NCBI RefSeq assembly: GCF_016785085.1
Contig: NZ_JAENHO010000008.1
Coordinates: forward strand, 310,001-374,000
Origin: Paractinoplanes lichenicola
Lineage (GTDB): Bacteria; Actinomycetota; Actinomycetes; Mycobacteriales; Micromonosporaceae
DNA: 64,000 nt
Direction of reading: 5' to 3'
Part shown: piece after piece, positions 33,012 to 40,886 of the stretch
How the letters are laid out: every line of letters begins with the position of its first letter
How positions within the stretch are numbered: position 1 is the stretch's first letter
Notes under the pieces: model-generated
What the model was told of the DNA's origin: nothing
The model's input: the letters and a program-made list of their open reading frames with translations, nothing else
Database searches by the model: none
Position numbers and translations under genes: made by a program

Positions 33012-35384
33012 TTACTCGGCGGCCAGGTTGGCGGCGATCGGGTGGCGGACTGCGCGGCGGGCTGGGAGTACCGAGGCGGCCAGGGCTGCGGCGGCGGCCA
33101 CTACGAGTAGCACTGCTAAGCGGTCCCAGGGCATGACCAGGGCGAGGGAGCGGCCGTGCATTTCGATTGAGCGTAGGGCGGCGAGGGCGATCGCGGAGCT
33201 CAGGGCGATGCCGATCAGGGTGCCGGTGAGGGCCAGGACCAGGGCCTCGGCCGAGAGGGTCAGGCGTAGTTGGCGGCGGGTGAGGCCGACCGCGCGGAGC
33301 AGGGAGTTTTCGCGGGTGCGTTCGACCACCGAGAGGGTGAGCGTGTTGGCTACGCCGACCAGGGCGATGATCACTGCCAGGGCCAGCAGGGCGGTGACGG
33401 CGCCTAGGCCCTGGTTGAGGTTGGCGTTGAGGGACTTGGCGTATTGCTCCTTGTCGTAGGCGACGGCGGTGGGGGTGGCGGCCAGGGCGCGGTCGAGGGC
33501 GGTTCGGGCGTCGGTGGTCGAGACGCCGGGGGCGGGGTCGACTTGGAGCTCGGTCAGCGTGGGGTCGGGGAATGCGGTGGTGATGTCCTCGGGGGTCAGC
33601 CAGACGGTGAGGCTGCCGGGGGCGATCGACTCGACCTCGTACTTCTTGCCGCGCAGGGTGATGGTGCCGCCGACCGGTACGCCTACGTCGGCGGTTACCG
33701 CGGTGGAGGTTCCGGTGTGCACCTCCCAGCCGGTGGCCTGGTCGAAGGTTCGGTAGTCGGGGCGGGCGGGGGCGAGCTGGGGTTCGCGGGCCAGGGCGGC
33801 GAACACGTTGCCGGGGAGGATGCCCAGGCCGGCGCTGTCGGTGATCAGGAACTGGGCGGACATCTTCTCGGCGGCGCGGCGTTCGGCGGGGGCCTCGGCG
33901 CTCTTGGCGATCAGCGTGAAAGTGCCGATCAGGGTGACGCCGACGACCAGGGCGTTCGTGGTGGCGGCGATGCGGCGGGGATTGCGTACGGCGTTGGCCA
34001 GCGCGAGCGAGACCGTCGCCCCGCCCAGCAGGGCCAGGGGGCGGCCCAGGACCCGTACGAGGAAAGGCACTGCGATCGGGCTGAGCAGCAGGAAGCCGGT
34101 GACCGCGAGGACGGCGCCGAGGGCCACGACCTCGATGCGGCCGGTGCCGGACGAGCCGGCGAGCACGACACCGCCGATGGCGAGCAAGGCTGGGCCGGCG
34201 ACGCGGCGGACGCGGCCGGTGGGGCGGGCGACCTGGACGGCGGCGTCGGAGAGCGCGGCCACGGGTGGGACGGCGGTGCCGCGGCGGGCGGGCAACAGGG
34301 CCGCCAGCACGGTGACGCCGACACCGACGGCCAGGGCGACCAGCAGGGTCCGTGTCGTGATCAGCGGGCTGACGTCGGTGACGCCGAACGAGCTCATGAC
34401 GGTCGGCAGGCCGTACGCGAGCAGGACGCCGACGGCGAGGCCGAGCGCCGAACCGCCGAGCCCGATCACCGCGGCCTCCGCGACGACGGAACGGAACACC
34501 TGGCCGCGGCGGGCGCCGACCAGGCGGAGCAGCGCGATCTCGCGGGTGCGCTGGGCCAGCACGATGGTGAACGTGTTGGCGATGACGAACGCGGCCATAC
34601 ACACCGCGATCACCCCGAAGGCGAGCAGGCCGTTGCGGAACGTCTCCGCGTCGCCGACCGCGGCGTCCTCCGCGCGGCGGACCAGTTCGTCATGCCCGTA
34701 CGCCTCGACGCCGGTCGCGGCGCTGATCCGCGCGGCCAGGTCCTCGTTGGTGACCCCTTCGGCGGCGTCGACGATGACCGTGTCGGCCGGGTAGCCGGCC
34801 ATCGCCGCGATGTCGGCGGTCGTCATGAAGATGGTGGCGCCGGGGCCTTCGGCGATCGTCAGACCGACCAGCCCGTACGTCCTGGGATCGCCCCCGACGT
34901 TGCTGATCAGCAGCTTGTCGCCGATCTCGAGGCCCTCGCGCAGGGCGGTCTCCCGGTCGAGGACGACCTCGCCGGACTTCTCCGGGAGCCGTCCCTCGCG
35001 GGCTTCGACCGAGCGCAGGGCGGGGTCGGCCGGCACGGTACGGCTCCGGTGCTCGCCCGCGATCTTGCGGCCGTCGGCCGTGGCCAGGCCGGTGTAGAAG
35101 AGCGTCCACGTCGGCTCGGCGGCGCGGACACCGTCGATCTTGCGGACCCGGGCCGCCAGGTCGTTCGCGGACGCGTCGGACGACTGCGTCATCGACGTCA
35201 CCTCGACGTCGATGTTGCGGTACTGCTCGGCGACGTGGCCGGTCATCGCCTTCTCGAGGCCGTCGGTGAACATCAGGCTGCCCGCGACGAAGGCCACGCC
35301 GAGCACGACGGCCAGCGACGACAGCAGCGACCGGGTCAGGTTGGCCCGCGCCGTACGCAGGGTCAGCCGCAGCATGCCGCTCAT
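33012..35384 (-). CDS. MacB/FtsX-type ABC exporter permease
   Basis: A 790-aa membrane protein with two FtsX-like permease units. An N-terminal helix (SLLSSLAVVLGVAFVAGSLM) is followed by a large extracellular MacB-like domain, then three helices with the motif IALLRLVGARRGQVFRSVVAEA. A repeat of this layout ends with NSLLRAVGLTRRQLRLTLSAEA. Such exporters move lipoproteins, antibiotics or peptides, or transmit mechanical force. The start is ATG 35384, overlapping the ATPase stop (ATGA); the longer open frame upstream is only a shadow of the ATPase gene. The nearby two-component system may control it. Confidence 0.9.
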   Translation of the reverse strand: MSGMLRLTLRTARANLTRSLLSSLAVVLGVAFVAGSLMFTDGLEKAMTGHVAEQYRNIDVEVTSMTQSSDASANDLAARVRKIDGVRAAEPTWTLFYTGLATADGRKIAGEHRSRTVPADPALRSVEAREGRLPEKSGEVVLDRETALREGLEIGDKLLISNVGGDPRTYGLVGLTIAEGPGATIFMTTADIAAMAGYPADTVIVDAAEGVTNEDLAARISAATGVEAYGHDELVRRAEDAAVGDAETFRNGLLAFGVIAVCMAAFVIANTFTIVLAQRTREIALLRLVGARRGQVFRSVVAEAAVIGLGGSALGLAVGVLLAYGLPTVMSSFGVTDVSPLITTRTLLVALAVGVGVTVLAALLPARRGTAVPPVAALSDAAVQVARPTGRVRRVAGPALLAIGGVVLAGSSGTGRIEVVALGAVLAVTGFLLLSPIAVPFLVRVLGRPLALLGGATVSLALANAVRNPRRIAATTNALVVGVTLIGTFTLIAKSAEAPAERRAAEKMSAQFLITDSAGLGILPGNVFAALAREPQLAPARPDYRTFDQATGWEVHTGTSTAVTADVGVPVGGTITLRGKKYEVESIAPGSLTVWLTPEDITTAFPDPTLTELQVDPAPGVSTTDARTALDRALAATPTAVAYDKEQYAKSLNANLNQGLGAVTALLALAVIIALVGVANTLTLSVVERTRENSLLRAVGLTRRQLRLTLSAEALVLALTGTLIGIALSSAIALAALRSIEMHGRSLALVMPWDRLAVLLVVAAAAALAASVLPARRAVRHPIAANLAAE

Positions 35385-36109
35385 CGGACCGGCTCCAGCC
35401 GGGCCAGCACGCCGACGATGGCGTCGGGGGTGGGATGGTCGACGGAGGCGGCGAACCGGCCGTCCTTGAGGAACGCCACCCGGTCGGTGTGCGCGGCCGC
35501 GTTCAGGTCGTGGGTCACCATCACCACGGTCTGGCCGAGCATCGTCACCGCGTCGCGGAGCAGGCCGAGCACCTCCTGGCCGGAGCGGGAGTCGAGGTTG
35601 CCGGTGGGCTCGTCGGCGAAGATCACCCAGGGCCGGGTGATCAGGGCGCGGGCCACGGCGACGCGCTGCTGCTGACCGCCGGAGAGCTCGGACGGGCGGT
35701 GACCGAGCCGGTCGGTCAGCCCCACGGCCGCCACGACCTGGTCGAACCACTGCTGGTCGGGGCGGCGGCCGGCGATCGCCAGCGGCAGCAGGATGTTCTC
35801 CCGCGCGGTCAGCACCGGCAACAGGTTGAACTTCTGGAACACGAAGCCCACGTGGTCGCGCCGCAGCAGGGTCAGCTTGTCGTCGGAGAGCCTGGTCAGG
35901 TCGGCGTCGCCGATCCGCACCGAGCCGCCGGTCGGCCGGTCGAGGCCGGCCAGGCAGTGCAGCAGCGTCGACTTGCCCGAGCCGGAGGCGCCCATGATGG
36001 CGTGGAACCGGCCGGCCTCGAACGTGACGTCCACGCCGTTCAACGCGGCGACGGCCGACGGCCCGCTGCCGTAGACCTTGCTCAGGCCCGCGGCCTGCAG
36101 TGCTGTCAT
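35381..36109 (-). CDS. MacB/LolD-type ABC exporter ATPase
   Basis: A 242-aa ATPase partner of the FtsX-type permease. It has Walker A GASGSGKSTLL, the Q-loop VFQKFNLLPVLTARENILLP, signature LSGGQQQRVAVARAL and Walker B VIFADEPTGNLD followed by the H-loop VTHDLN. ATG 36109 has GGGAG six bases upstream and is preferred to TTG 36115. The final codons overlap the permease start. A palindrome at 36197-36214 lies just upstream and may be the binding site of the response regulator encoded next. Confidence 0.93.
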   Translation of the reverse strand: MTALQAAGLSKVYGSGPSAVAALNGVDVTFEAGRFHAIMGASGSGKSTLLHCLAGLDRPTGGSVRIGDADLTRLSDDKLTLLRRDHVGFVFQKFNLLPVLTARENILLPLAIAGRRPDQQWFDQVVAAVGLTDRLGHRPSELSGGQQQRVAVARALITRPWVIFADEPTGNLDSRSGQEVLGLLRDAVTMLGQTVVMVTHDLNAAAHTDRVAFLKDGRFAASVDHPTPDAIVGVLARLEPVR

Positions 36110-36196
36110 GCCCAACTCCCGTACGTCGGTGATCGTTGATCTCGACGCTAGGGATCAGGCGGCCGCGCGACGTCCGTCGCAGTGCTGGACCTGCGT

Positions 36197-36214
36197 GTAC
36201 GACTCAAGTCGTAC
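36197..36214. promoter_or_regulatory. Perfect palindrome upstream of the ABC exporter
   Basis: GTACGACTCAAGTCGTAC is an inverted repeat with eight-base arms around CA. It lies 88-105 bases upstream of the ATPase start and 52 bases after the response-regulator gene ends. Its size suits a NarL/LuxR-type dimer. Confidence 0.6.
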
Positions 36215-36265
36215 GGGATCAGCCTTGGGTATCGCCGCCCGGCCTGACTTCGTACGGGGTCGGAC

Positions 36266-36928
36266 TCAGGTGTCGCCGCCCGGGCGGACCAGGCCGGACT
36301 CGTACGCGAAAACGACCGCCTGGACCCGGTCGCGCAGGCCCAGCTTGGCCAGGATGCGGCCGATGTGGGTCTTGACCGTGGCCTCGGCGACCTGCAGCCG
36401 GGCGCCGATCTCGAGATTCGACAAACCCTGCGCGACCAGCAGCAACACCTCGTGCTCGCGATCGGTCAGGTCGGCCGGCGGCGACGGGGAACCGGCCGTG
36501 GGCACGAGCCGGCCCGCGAACCGGTCGAGCAGCCGCCGCGTCACCCGGGGCGCCACCACGGCCTCGCCGCTCGCCACCACCCGGATCGCCGACAGCAGCT
36601 CCTCCGGCGGCACGCTCTTGAGCAGGAAGCCGCTCGCGCCGGCCTGCAACGCCGCGAACGCCTCCTCGTCGGTGTCGAACGTGGTCAGCACCAGCACCCG
36701 GGGCCGCGGCCCGGCCGCGCAGATCTGCCGGGTGGCGGCCACCCCGTCCAGCACCGGCATCCGCAGGTCCATCACCACGACGTCGGCCTCGGTCGTGCGC
36801 AACAGCCGCAGCGCCTCGGCCCCGTCGCCGGCCTCACCGACGACGGTCATGTCGTCCTGGAAGTCGAGCACCATCCGGAACCCGGCCCGTACGAGCTGCT
36901 GGTCGTCGACCAGTACGAGCCGGATCAC
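36266..36928 (-). CDS. NarL/LuxR-type response regulator
   Basis: A 220-aa two-component regulator. The receiver has IRLVLVDDQQLVRAGFRMVL with the phospho-acceptor Asp in ADVVVMDLRMPVLDG, Thr/Ser in VLTTF and Lys in LLKSVPPEELL. The C-terminal LuxR helix-turn-helix reads LTDREHEVLLLVAQGLSNLE with VKTHIGRILAKLGLRDR. It follows its kinase with a four-base overlap. The likely target is the exporter operon downstream, since a palindrome lies between them. Confidence 0.93.
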   Translation of the reverse strand: MIRLVLVDDQQLVRAGFRMVLDFQDDMTVVGEAGDGAEALRLLRTTEADVVVMDLRMPVLDGVAATRQICAAGPRPRVLVLTTFDTDEEAFAALQAGASGFLLKSVPPEELLSAIRVVASGEAVVAPRVTRRLLDRFAGRLVPTAGSPSPPADLTDREHEVLLLVAQGLSNLEIGARLQVAEATVKTHIGRILAKLGLRDRVQAVVFAYESGLVRPGGDT

Positions 36929-38091
36929 GCGGGCACCGCCTCGGCGGTCAGCGGGATGCGGGCGCGCACCCGCCAGCCACCGGCCAGGGCCGGGCCCGCG
37001 TCGAACGTGCCGCCGTAGAGCGTGGCCCGTTCGCGCATGCCGACCAGCCCGTGCCCGCCGGAGGAAGCCGTCGAGCTTGTGTCCGCGCCGGTGTCGGTCA
37101 CCTCCAGCTCCACGGCGCCGGGCCGATAAGTCACCCGTACGGTGGCCGAAGGCTCCGGACCGGCGTGCTTGAGCGTGTTCGTCAGCGACTCCTGCACGAT
37201 CCGATAGACGGCCAGCTCGACCCCGCCCGGCAGCGGCGGCGGATCGCCCTGCACGACCAGCGCGACGTCGACCCCCGCGGCCCGGGCCCGCTCGACCACC
37301 GAGGCAACCGCGTGATCCCGGTCGGCCTCCCCGTCACCGCGCAGAATCCGTACGAGGTGACGGATCTCCTCCAGGGCGTCGGCCCCGGTCGCGCCGATCG
37401 TGCGCAACGCCTCGCGGGCCCGCTGCGGGTCGCGGTCGAACGCGTACTCGCCGCCGTTGGCCTGCAACACGATCACCGACAGCGAATGGGCGACGATGTC
37501 GTGCAGCTCCCGCGCGATCCTGGCCCGCTCCTCGGCCACGGCTATCCGGGCCTGGTCCTCGCGTTCCCGTTCGGCGGTGCGCAGACGCTCACCCGCGTTC
37601 GCCCGCTGCTGCCGCCAGAAACGGGTGCTCAGGCCGGCCGCCCAGACCAGGGCGGCCAGGGTCAGCATGTCGACCACGGACGAGCCGAGCCGGTCCCACT
37701 CGACCGGCGTCCAGCCGCGCAGCTCCGACGGCCGCACCTCGATCAGCAGCGCCCCGCCTACCAGGGCGAACAGGGCCCCGGCCGCGGCCGCACGCAGCGA
37801 GCTTTCGTAAGCGATTACGGCGTGACTGGCTACCGCCAGCGAGACCAGCAGCATCCCCTCGTGCAACTGGGTGCCATCGACCACGACGGGCGCGGCGGCG
37901 AACGCGAGCACGGTCACGACGGCCAGAACGAGCACCGGCCGGCTGCGCCGCCACAGTAACGCCACGCCGACCAGCAGGCCGTAGCTCAGCCCGCCCCACC
38001 GGAACTGATGCCACCACCAGGTGGAGAGCACCACCATCGAGCCGGACACCGCCAGATCGAGCACAAGCGCCCGGCGCGAGGATTGCCACAT
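36925..38091 (-). CDS. NarL-type sensor histidine kinase
   Basis: A 388-aa membrane kinase of the HisKA_3 group. The N-terminal half has several membrane helices (SMVVLSTWWW, LSYGLLVGVALLW, VVTVLAFAAAPVV and so on) and no large extracellular domain, as in DesK/LiaS-like intramembrane sensors. The phospho-histidine is in ARIARELHDIVAHSLSVIVLQA. The ATPase has VYRIVQESLTNTLKHAG and GHGLVGMRERATLYGG. ATG 38091 is chosen because residues before it are low complexity. It is coupled to the response regulator by an ATGA-type overlap. Confidence 0.9.
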   Translation of the reverse strand: MWQSSRRALVLDLAVSGSMVVLSTWWWHQFRWGGLSYGLLVGVALLWRRSRPVLVLAVVTVLAFAAAPVVVDGTQLHEGMLLVSLAVASHAVIAYESSLRAAAAGALFALVGGALLIEVRPSELRGWTPVEWDRLGSSVVDMLTLAALVWAAGLSTRFWRQQRANAGERLRTAEREREDQARIAVAEERARIARELHDIVAHSLSVIVLQANGGEYAFDRDPQRAREALRTIGATGADALEEIRHLVRILRGDGEADRDHAVASVVERARAAGVDVALVVQGDPPPLPGGVELAVYRIVQESLTNTLKHAGPEPSATVRVTYRPGAVELEVTDTGADTSSTASSGGHGLVGMRERATLYGGTFDAGPALAGGWRVRARIPLTAEAVPA

Positions 38092-38187
38092 ATCGCGAGC
38101 ATAGGAGGCTGTGCCCGCCTGGGGGCGACCCTCGGACCCCACGGCGACGGCGGCCGCGACCCCGGCCACCAGCACCCGGGGGTCTCG

Positions 38188-38202
38188 TTAAAGAAACTTT
38201 AA
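38188..38202. promoter_or_regulatory. A+T-rich palindrome upstream of the secreted repeat protein
   Basis: TTAAAGAAACTTTAA is a perfect inverted repeat with six-base arms and is unusually A+T-rich for this genome. It lies 89 bases before the start codon of the exported repeat protein. A related palindrome (TTAGGAAA...TTTCCTAA type) often precedes secreted hydrolase genes in actinomycetes, as I recall; the regulator is unknown. Confidence 0.55.
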
Positions 38203-38290
38203 GGAACGCTTGCTCGGCGTCATGAACTGCTGCCACATCACTGCTCGTATATCTCGGCACAGGCAGTACCGAGACTTAGAGGAGCCCTGC

Positions 38291-39187
38291 ATGTATCGAC
38301 GCGGAGTCAGCAGCCGGACGCGCAAGCTGTTGATCGGAGGCGCCGCCGCAGCGCTGCTCGGCTCGGCTCTCGCCGTCGGCACGGGGATGAGCCAGGCCGC
38401 CGAACAGGGCAACGCCGGCAACATCAATGCTTTGGTGCCGGCGCTGGGTTTCAGTCCGGGCGATCCGAACGCGACGGCCGACCGTGTGGGCCCCACCGGG
38501 ATTAATGTTCCCGGTCGCTGCCCGCCCACTCAAGACCAGGTGAACGCGCAGGTAGCGCTCAAGAATGGGAGCCTTCCGAGTGGGGCGGACCTCGAGAGCC
38601 GCATCCAGCGTTATGAGAAGACCTTGTCGGCGATTCAAGACTTGAAGTGCCCCGCATCTTCCACGACTTTGCTGGGCCGCTTGAAATCGTTGACCGCGCT
38701 GCGTGGAAACCCGAACGCCGACAACATCCTGCGTGGTTTGGGGTTGAACGAAACGCCGGCGGACGCGGGTTCGGGCCAGAGTGGAGCGACGGGGAACGCC
38801 GGAGCCGACTCCGGCTCCGGCTCCGGCTCCGGCCCCGGTGACGTTAACGCTTTGGTGCCGGCGCTGGGTTTCAGCCCGGGCGATCCGAACGCGACGGCCG
38901 ACCGCGTGGGCCCCACCGGGATTAATGTTCCCGGTCGCTGTCCGCCCACTCAAGCCGAAGTGAACGCGCAGGTAGCGCTCAAGAACGGCAACCTTCCGAG
39001 TGGAACGGACCTCGAGAGCCGCATCCAGCGTTATGAGAAGACCTTGTCGGCGATTCAGGACTTGAAGTGCCCCGCATCTTCCACGACTTTGCTGGGCCGC
39101 TTGAAATCGTTGACCGCGCTGCGCGGAGACGCGAACGCCGACAACATCCTGCGTGGTTTGGGTTTGAACGAAACGCCGGCGGGCTGA
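38291..39187 (+). CDS. Exported protein of two near-identical domains
   Basis: A 298-aa protein with a signal peptide (RKLLIGGAAAALLGSALAVG, then cleavage near SQAAEQ). The mature part is two copies of a domain of about 107 residues, each starting near NALVPALGFSPGDPNATADR and ending at RGLGLNETPA, joined by a Gly/Ser-rich linker (SGSGSGSGP). Each copy has two cysteines (PGRCPPTQ and DLKCPASS) that could form a disulphide. The copies are also nearly identical in DNA, so the duplication is recent or maintained by conversion. I do not recognise the family. The ribosome site AGAGGAG fits ATG 38291. Confidence 0.85.
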   Translation: MYRRGVSSRTRKLLIGGAAAALLGSALAVGTGMSQAAEQGNAGNINALVPALGFSPGDPNATADRVGPTGINVPGRCPPTQDQVNAQVALKNGSLPSGADLESRIQRYEKTLSAIQDLKCPASSTTLLGRLKSLTALRGNPNADNILRGLGLNETPADAGSGQSGATGNAGADSGSGSGSGPGDVNALVPALGFSPGDPNATADRVGPTGINVPGRCPPTQAEVNAQVALKNGNLPSGTDLESRIQRYEKTLSAIQDLKCPASSTTLLGRLKSLTALRGDANADNILRGLGLNETPAG

Positions 39188-39212
39188 AGCCGCGCGGAAT
39201 ACGGAACCGCCT

Positions 39213-39248
39213 CGCCGGAGGCCCTCGCACCAACGGGGGTCTCCGGCG
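39213..39248 (+). terminator. Hairpin after the exported repeat protein
   Basis: CGCCGGAGGCC (39213-39223) and GGTCTCCGGCG (39238-39248) pair with one G-U-type or mismatched position around a 14-base loop, 26 bases after the stop codon. It may end both convergent transcripts in this 311-base gap. Confidence 0.6.
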
Positions 39249-39314
39249 CGTCCGTGTGTGGGCTTCGGCACGCTGACCGACCCCGGCGCTGAGAACTATC
39301 GCGAGCCCCTCGCG

Positions 39315-39360
39315 CACCGCACCGGCGCACCGCACCGGCGCGCCGCACCGGCGCGCCGGC
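39315..39360. repeat. Short tandem repeats of CGCACCGGCG type
   Basis: Three to four copies of a 13-base unit (CACCGCACCGGCG, with CGCC variants) lie between the exported repeat protein and the LysR gene. They are non-coding. Nothing else is seen in the 39249-39498 stretch. Confidence 0.6.
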
Positions 39361-39498
39361 CGGCCACGGTCCTGGGGGCGCGGTCTGTGGACGATTCGAC
39401 CGGCCTGAGCGTACGGGCTCAGAGGCGGTTTCGAGGCTGCCCAAGACCGGCAGAGCGGAGGCGACGGCGCTCCGCGGCTGCCGCGAAGTTTGAGAATG

Positions 39499-40401
39499 TC
39501 AACGGGCCCACGCGGGATCGACGGCGGCGCGGAGGATCGGGAGGAAGCGGTCGACCGTGGCCGGCTTGGTGCGGCCCGCGGCTGTCGCGGCGTAGATGCG
39601 GCGCGTGGGTTCGTCGTCGCGGTGCAGGTTGAGCAGGGCGACATCGGCGGGTTTGCCGCGCATGGCCAGGGCCGGCACGAGGGCCACGCCCAGGCCCGCG
39701 GCCACGCAGCCCAGTTTGCCGGTCCACTCAGCGGCCACGATGTCGATGCGCGGCTGGAAACCGGTGGGCAGGGCCGCCCGCAGCAGCGTGGACTCGGCGT
39801 CGGCGGAGCCGGCGATGAACGGGTCGTCGGCCAGTTCGGCCAGCCGGACAGTGCGGCGCCGGGCCAGGCGGTGATCGCGGGACACGGCCACCAGCAGGCG
39901 CTCGTCGAGCAGGTGACGCAGCTCGAAGCGGGTGGTGTCGATCGGCCCGGCCGGTGACTCGCTGACGATCGCCACGTCGGCCTCGCCCGCGGCCAGCCGG
40001 TCCAGCAGCCGGGGGGTCAGCCCCTCGACCAGGCTCAAGGCGATTTCCACGTACGCCTCCCGGAAGCGCGCCAGCGCCCGCGGAACGAGCGCCGCGACGG
40101 CCGTCGGGAAGGCGGCCACCCGCAGCCGGCCCGTCCCCACCGCGCGCAGGTCGTCGACGGCCCGGCGGGCGGCGGTGAGCCGGTCGAGGATCGCGTCGGC
40201 GTGCGGGAGCAGCGCGCGACCCTCCTCGGTCAGCGTGACCCCGCGCGGCACCCGGTCGAAGACGGCCGTGCCGAGCTCGGCCTCCAACGCCGCGACCTGG
40301 CGGGACACCGCCGACTGGGTGTAGCGCAGACGCCGCGCGGCCGCGGTGATCGAGCCCGAGTGGGCGACCGTCCGGAACACTTCGAGCAACGCGGTATCCA
40401 T
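39499..40401 (-). CDS. LysR-family transcriptional regulator
   Basis: A 300-aa LysR protein. The N-terminal winged helix reads LLEVFRTVAHSGSITAAARR followed by LRYTQSAVSRQVAALEAELG. The C-terminal effector domain begins near GRLRVAAFPTAVAALVPRAL. It is divergent from the RidA-family gene, 71 bases away, which is the usual LysR arrangement, so it may control that gene. The inducer is not predictable. Confidence 0.9.
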   Translation of the reverse strand: MDTALLEVFRTVAHSGSITAAARRLRYTQSAVSRQVAALEAELGTAVFDRVPRGVTLTEEGRALLPHADAILDRLTAARRAVDDLRAVGTGRLRVAAFPTAVAALVPRALARFREAYVEIALSLVEGLTPRLLDRLAAGEADVAIVSESPAGPIDTTRFELRHLLDERLLVAVSRDHRLARRRTVRLAELADDPFIAGSADAESTLLRAALPTGFQPRIDIVAAEWTGKLGCVAAGLGVALVPALAMRGKPADVALLNLHRDDEPTRRIYAATAAGRTKPATVDRFLPILRAAVDPAWAR

Positions 40402-40472
40402 GAGGCGACAGCATGGCAGACATGCGTGACATTCGCTGGTGGCATGGCAGAGCCGGTCCTAGCGTCGTCGGC

Positions 40473-40886
40473 ATGGTGAAGATGACGCTCGACAATCCCG
40501 CATCGGTGGCCGCGCCGTTCGGCGATCGGTTCGCGCACGTCGCCCGCATCGACGTGGGCGGCGGGGCGCTGCTGATGCTGGCCGGACAGGTGGCGGTGGA
40601 CGATGACGGTTCGGTGGTGGCGCCTGGGGACGCGGGAAAGCAGGCCGTTCGGATCTTCGAGATCGTCGAGGGGCTGCTGGCGGCCCACGGATCGAGCCTG
40701 GCCGACGTGTTGTTCATCCGGACGTTCATGACCAGCCTCGACGATCTGCCCGCCTACGGGGAGGTGCGCCGCCGGCTGTTTCCGGCCCCCGGCAGGAAGC
40801 CACCGGCCAGCACGACGGTCGAGGTGGGCAAGCTGTTTCTGCCCGGCGCGGTGCTGGAGGTGGAGGTCACCGCGATCGCCCACTGA
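40473..40886 (+). CDS. RidA-family protein (YjgF/Rid)
   Basis: A 137-aa Rid-family protein. Members deaminate reactive enamine/imine intermediates or act in degradation pathways. The fold is visible from LLMLAGQVAVDDDGSVVAPG, KQAVRIFEIVEGLLAAHGSS, DVLFIRTFMTS and the C-terminal GAVLEVEVTAIAH. The Arg that binds carboxylates in RidA proper is not at the usual place (VEVGKLFLPGAVLEVE), so this is likely another Rid subgroup. ATG 40473 is chosen. It is probably under the divergent LysR regulator. Its 3' end overlaps selB by 20 bases on the other strand. Confidence 0.85.
   Translation: MVKMTLDNPASVAAPFGDRFAHVARIDVGGGALLMLAGQVAVDDDGSVVAPGDAGKQAVRIFEIVEGLLAAHGSSLADVLFIRTFMTSLDDLPAYGEVRRRLFPAPGRKPPASTTVEVGKLFLPGAVLEVEVTAIAH

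Noticed and set aside
33012..35750. A longer start for the ABC permease
   Set aside because: The extra 122 residues are out-of-frame translation of the ATPase gene; ATG 35384 with ATGA coupling is the natural start.
38276..39271. Minus-strand repeat protein opposite the exported two-domain protein
   Set aside because: It is the mirror of the plus-strand duplication; only the plus strand has a signal peptide, a ribosome site and a plausible end.
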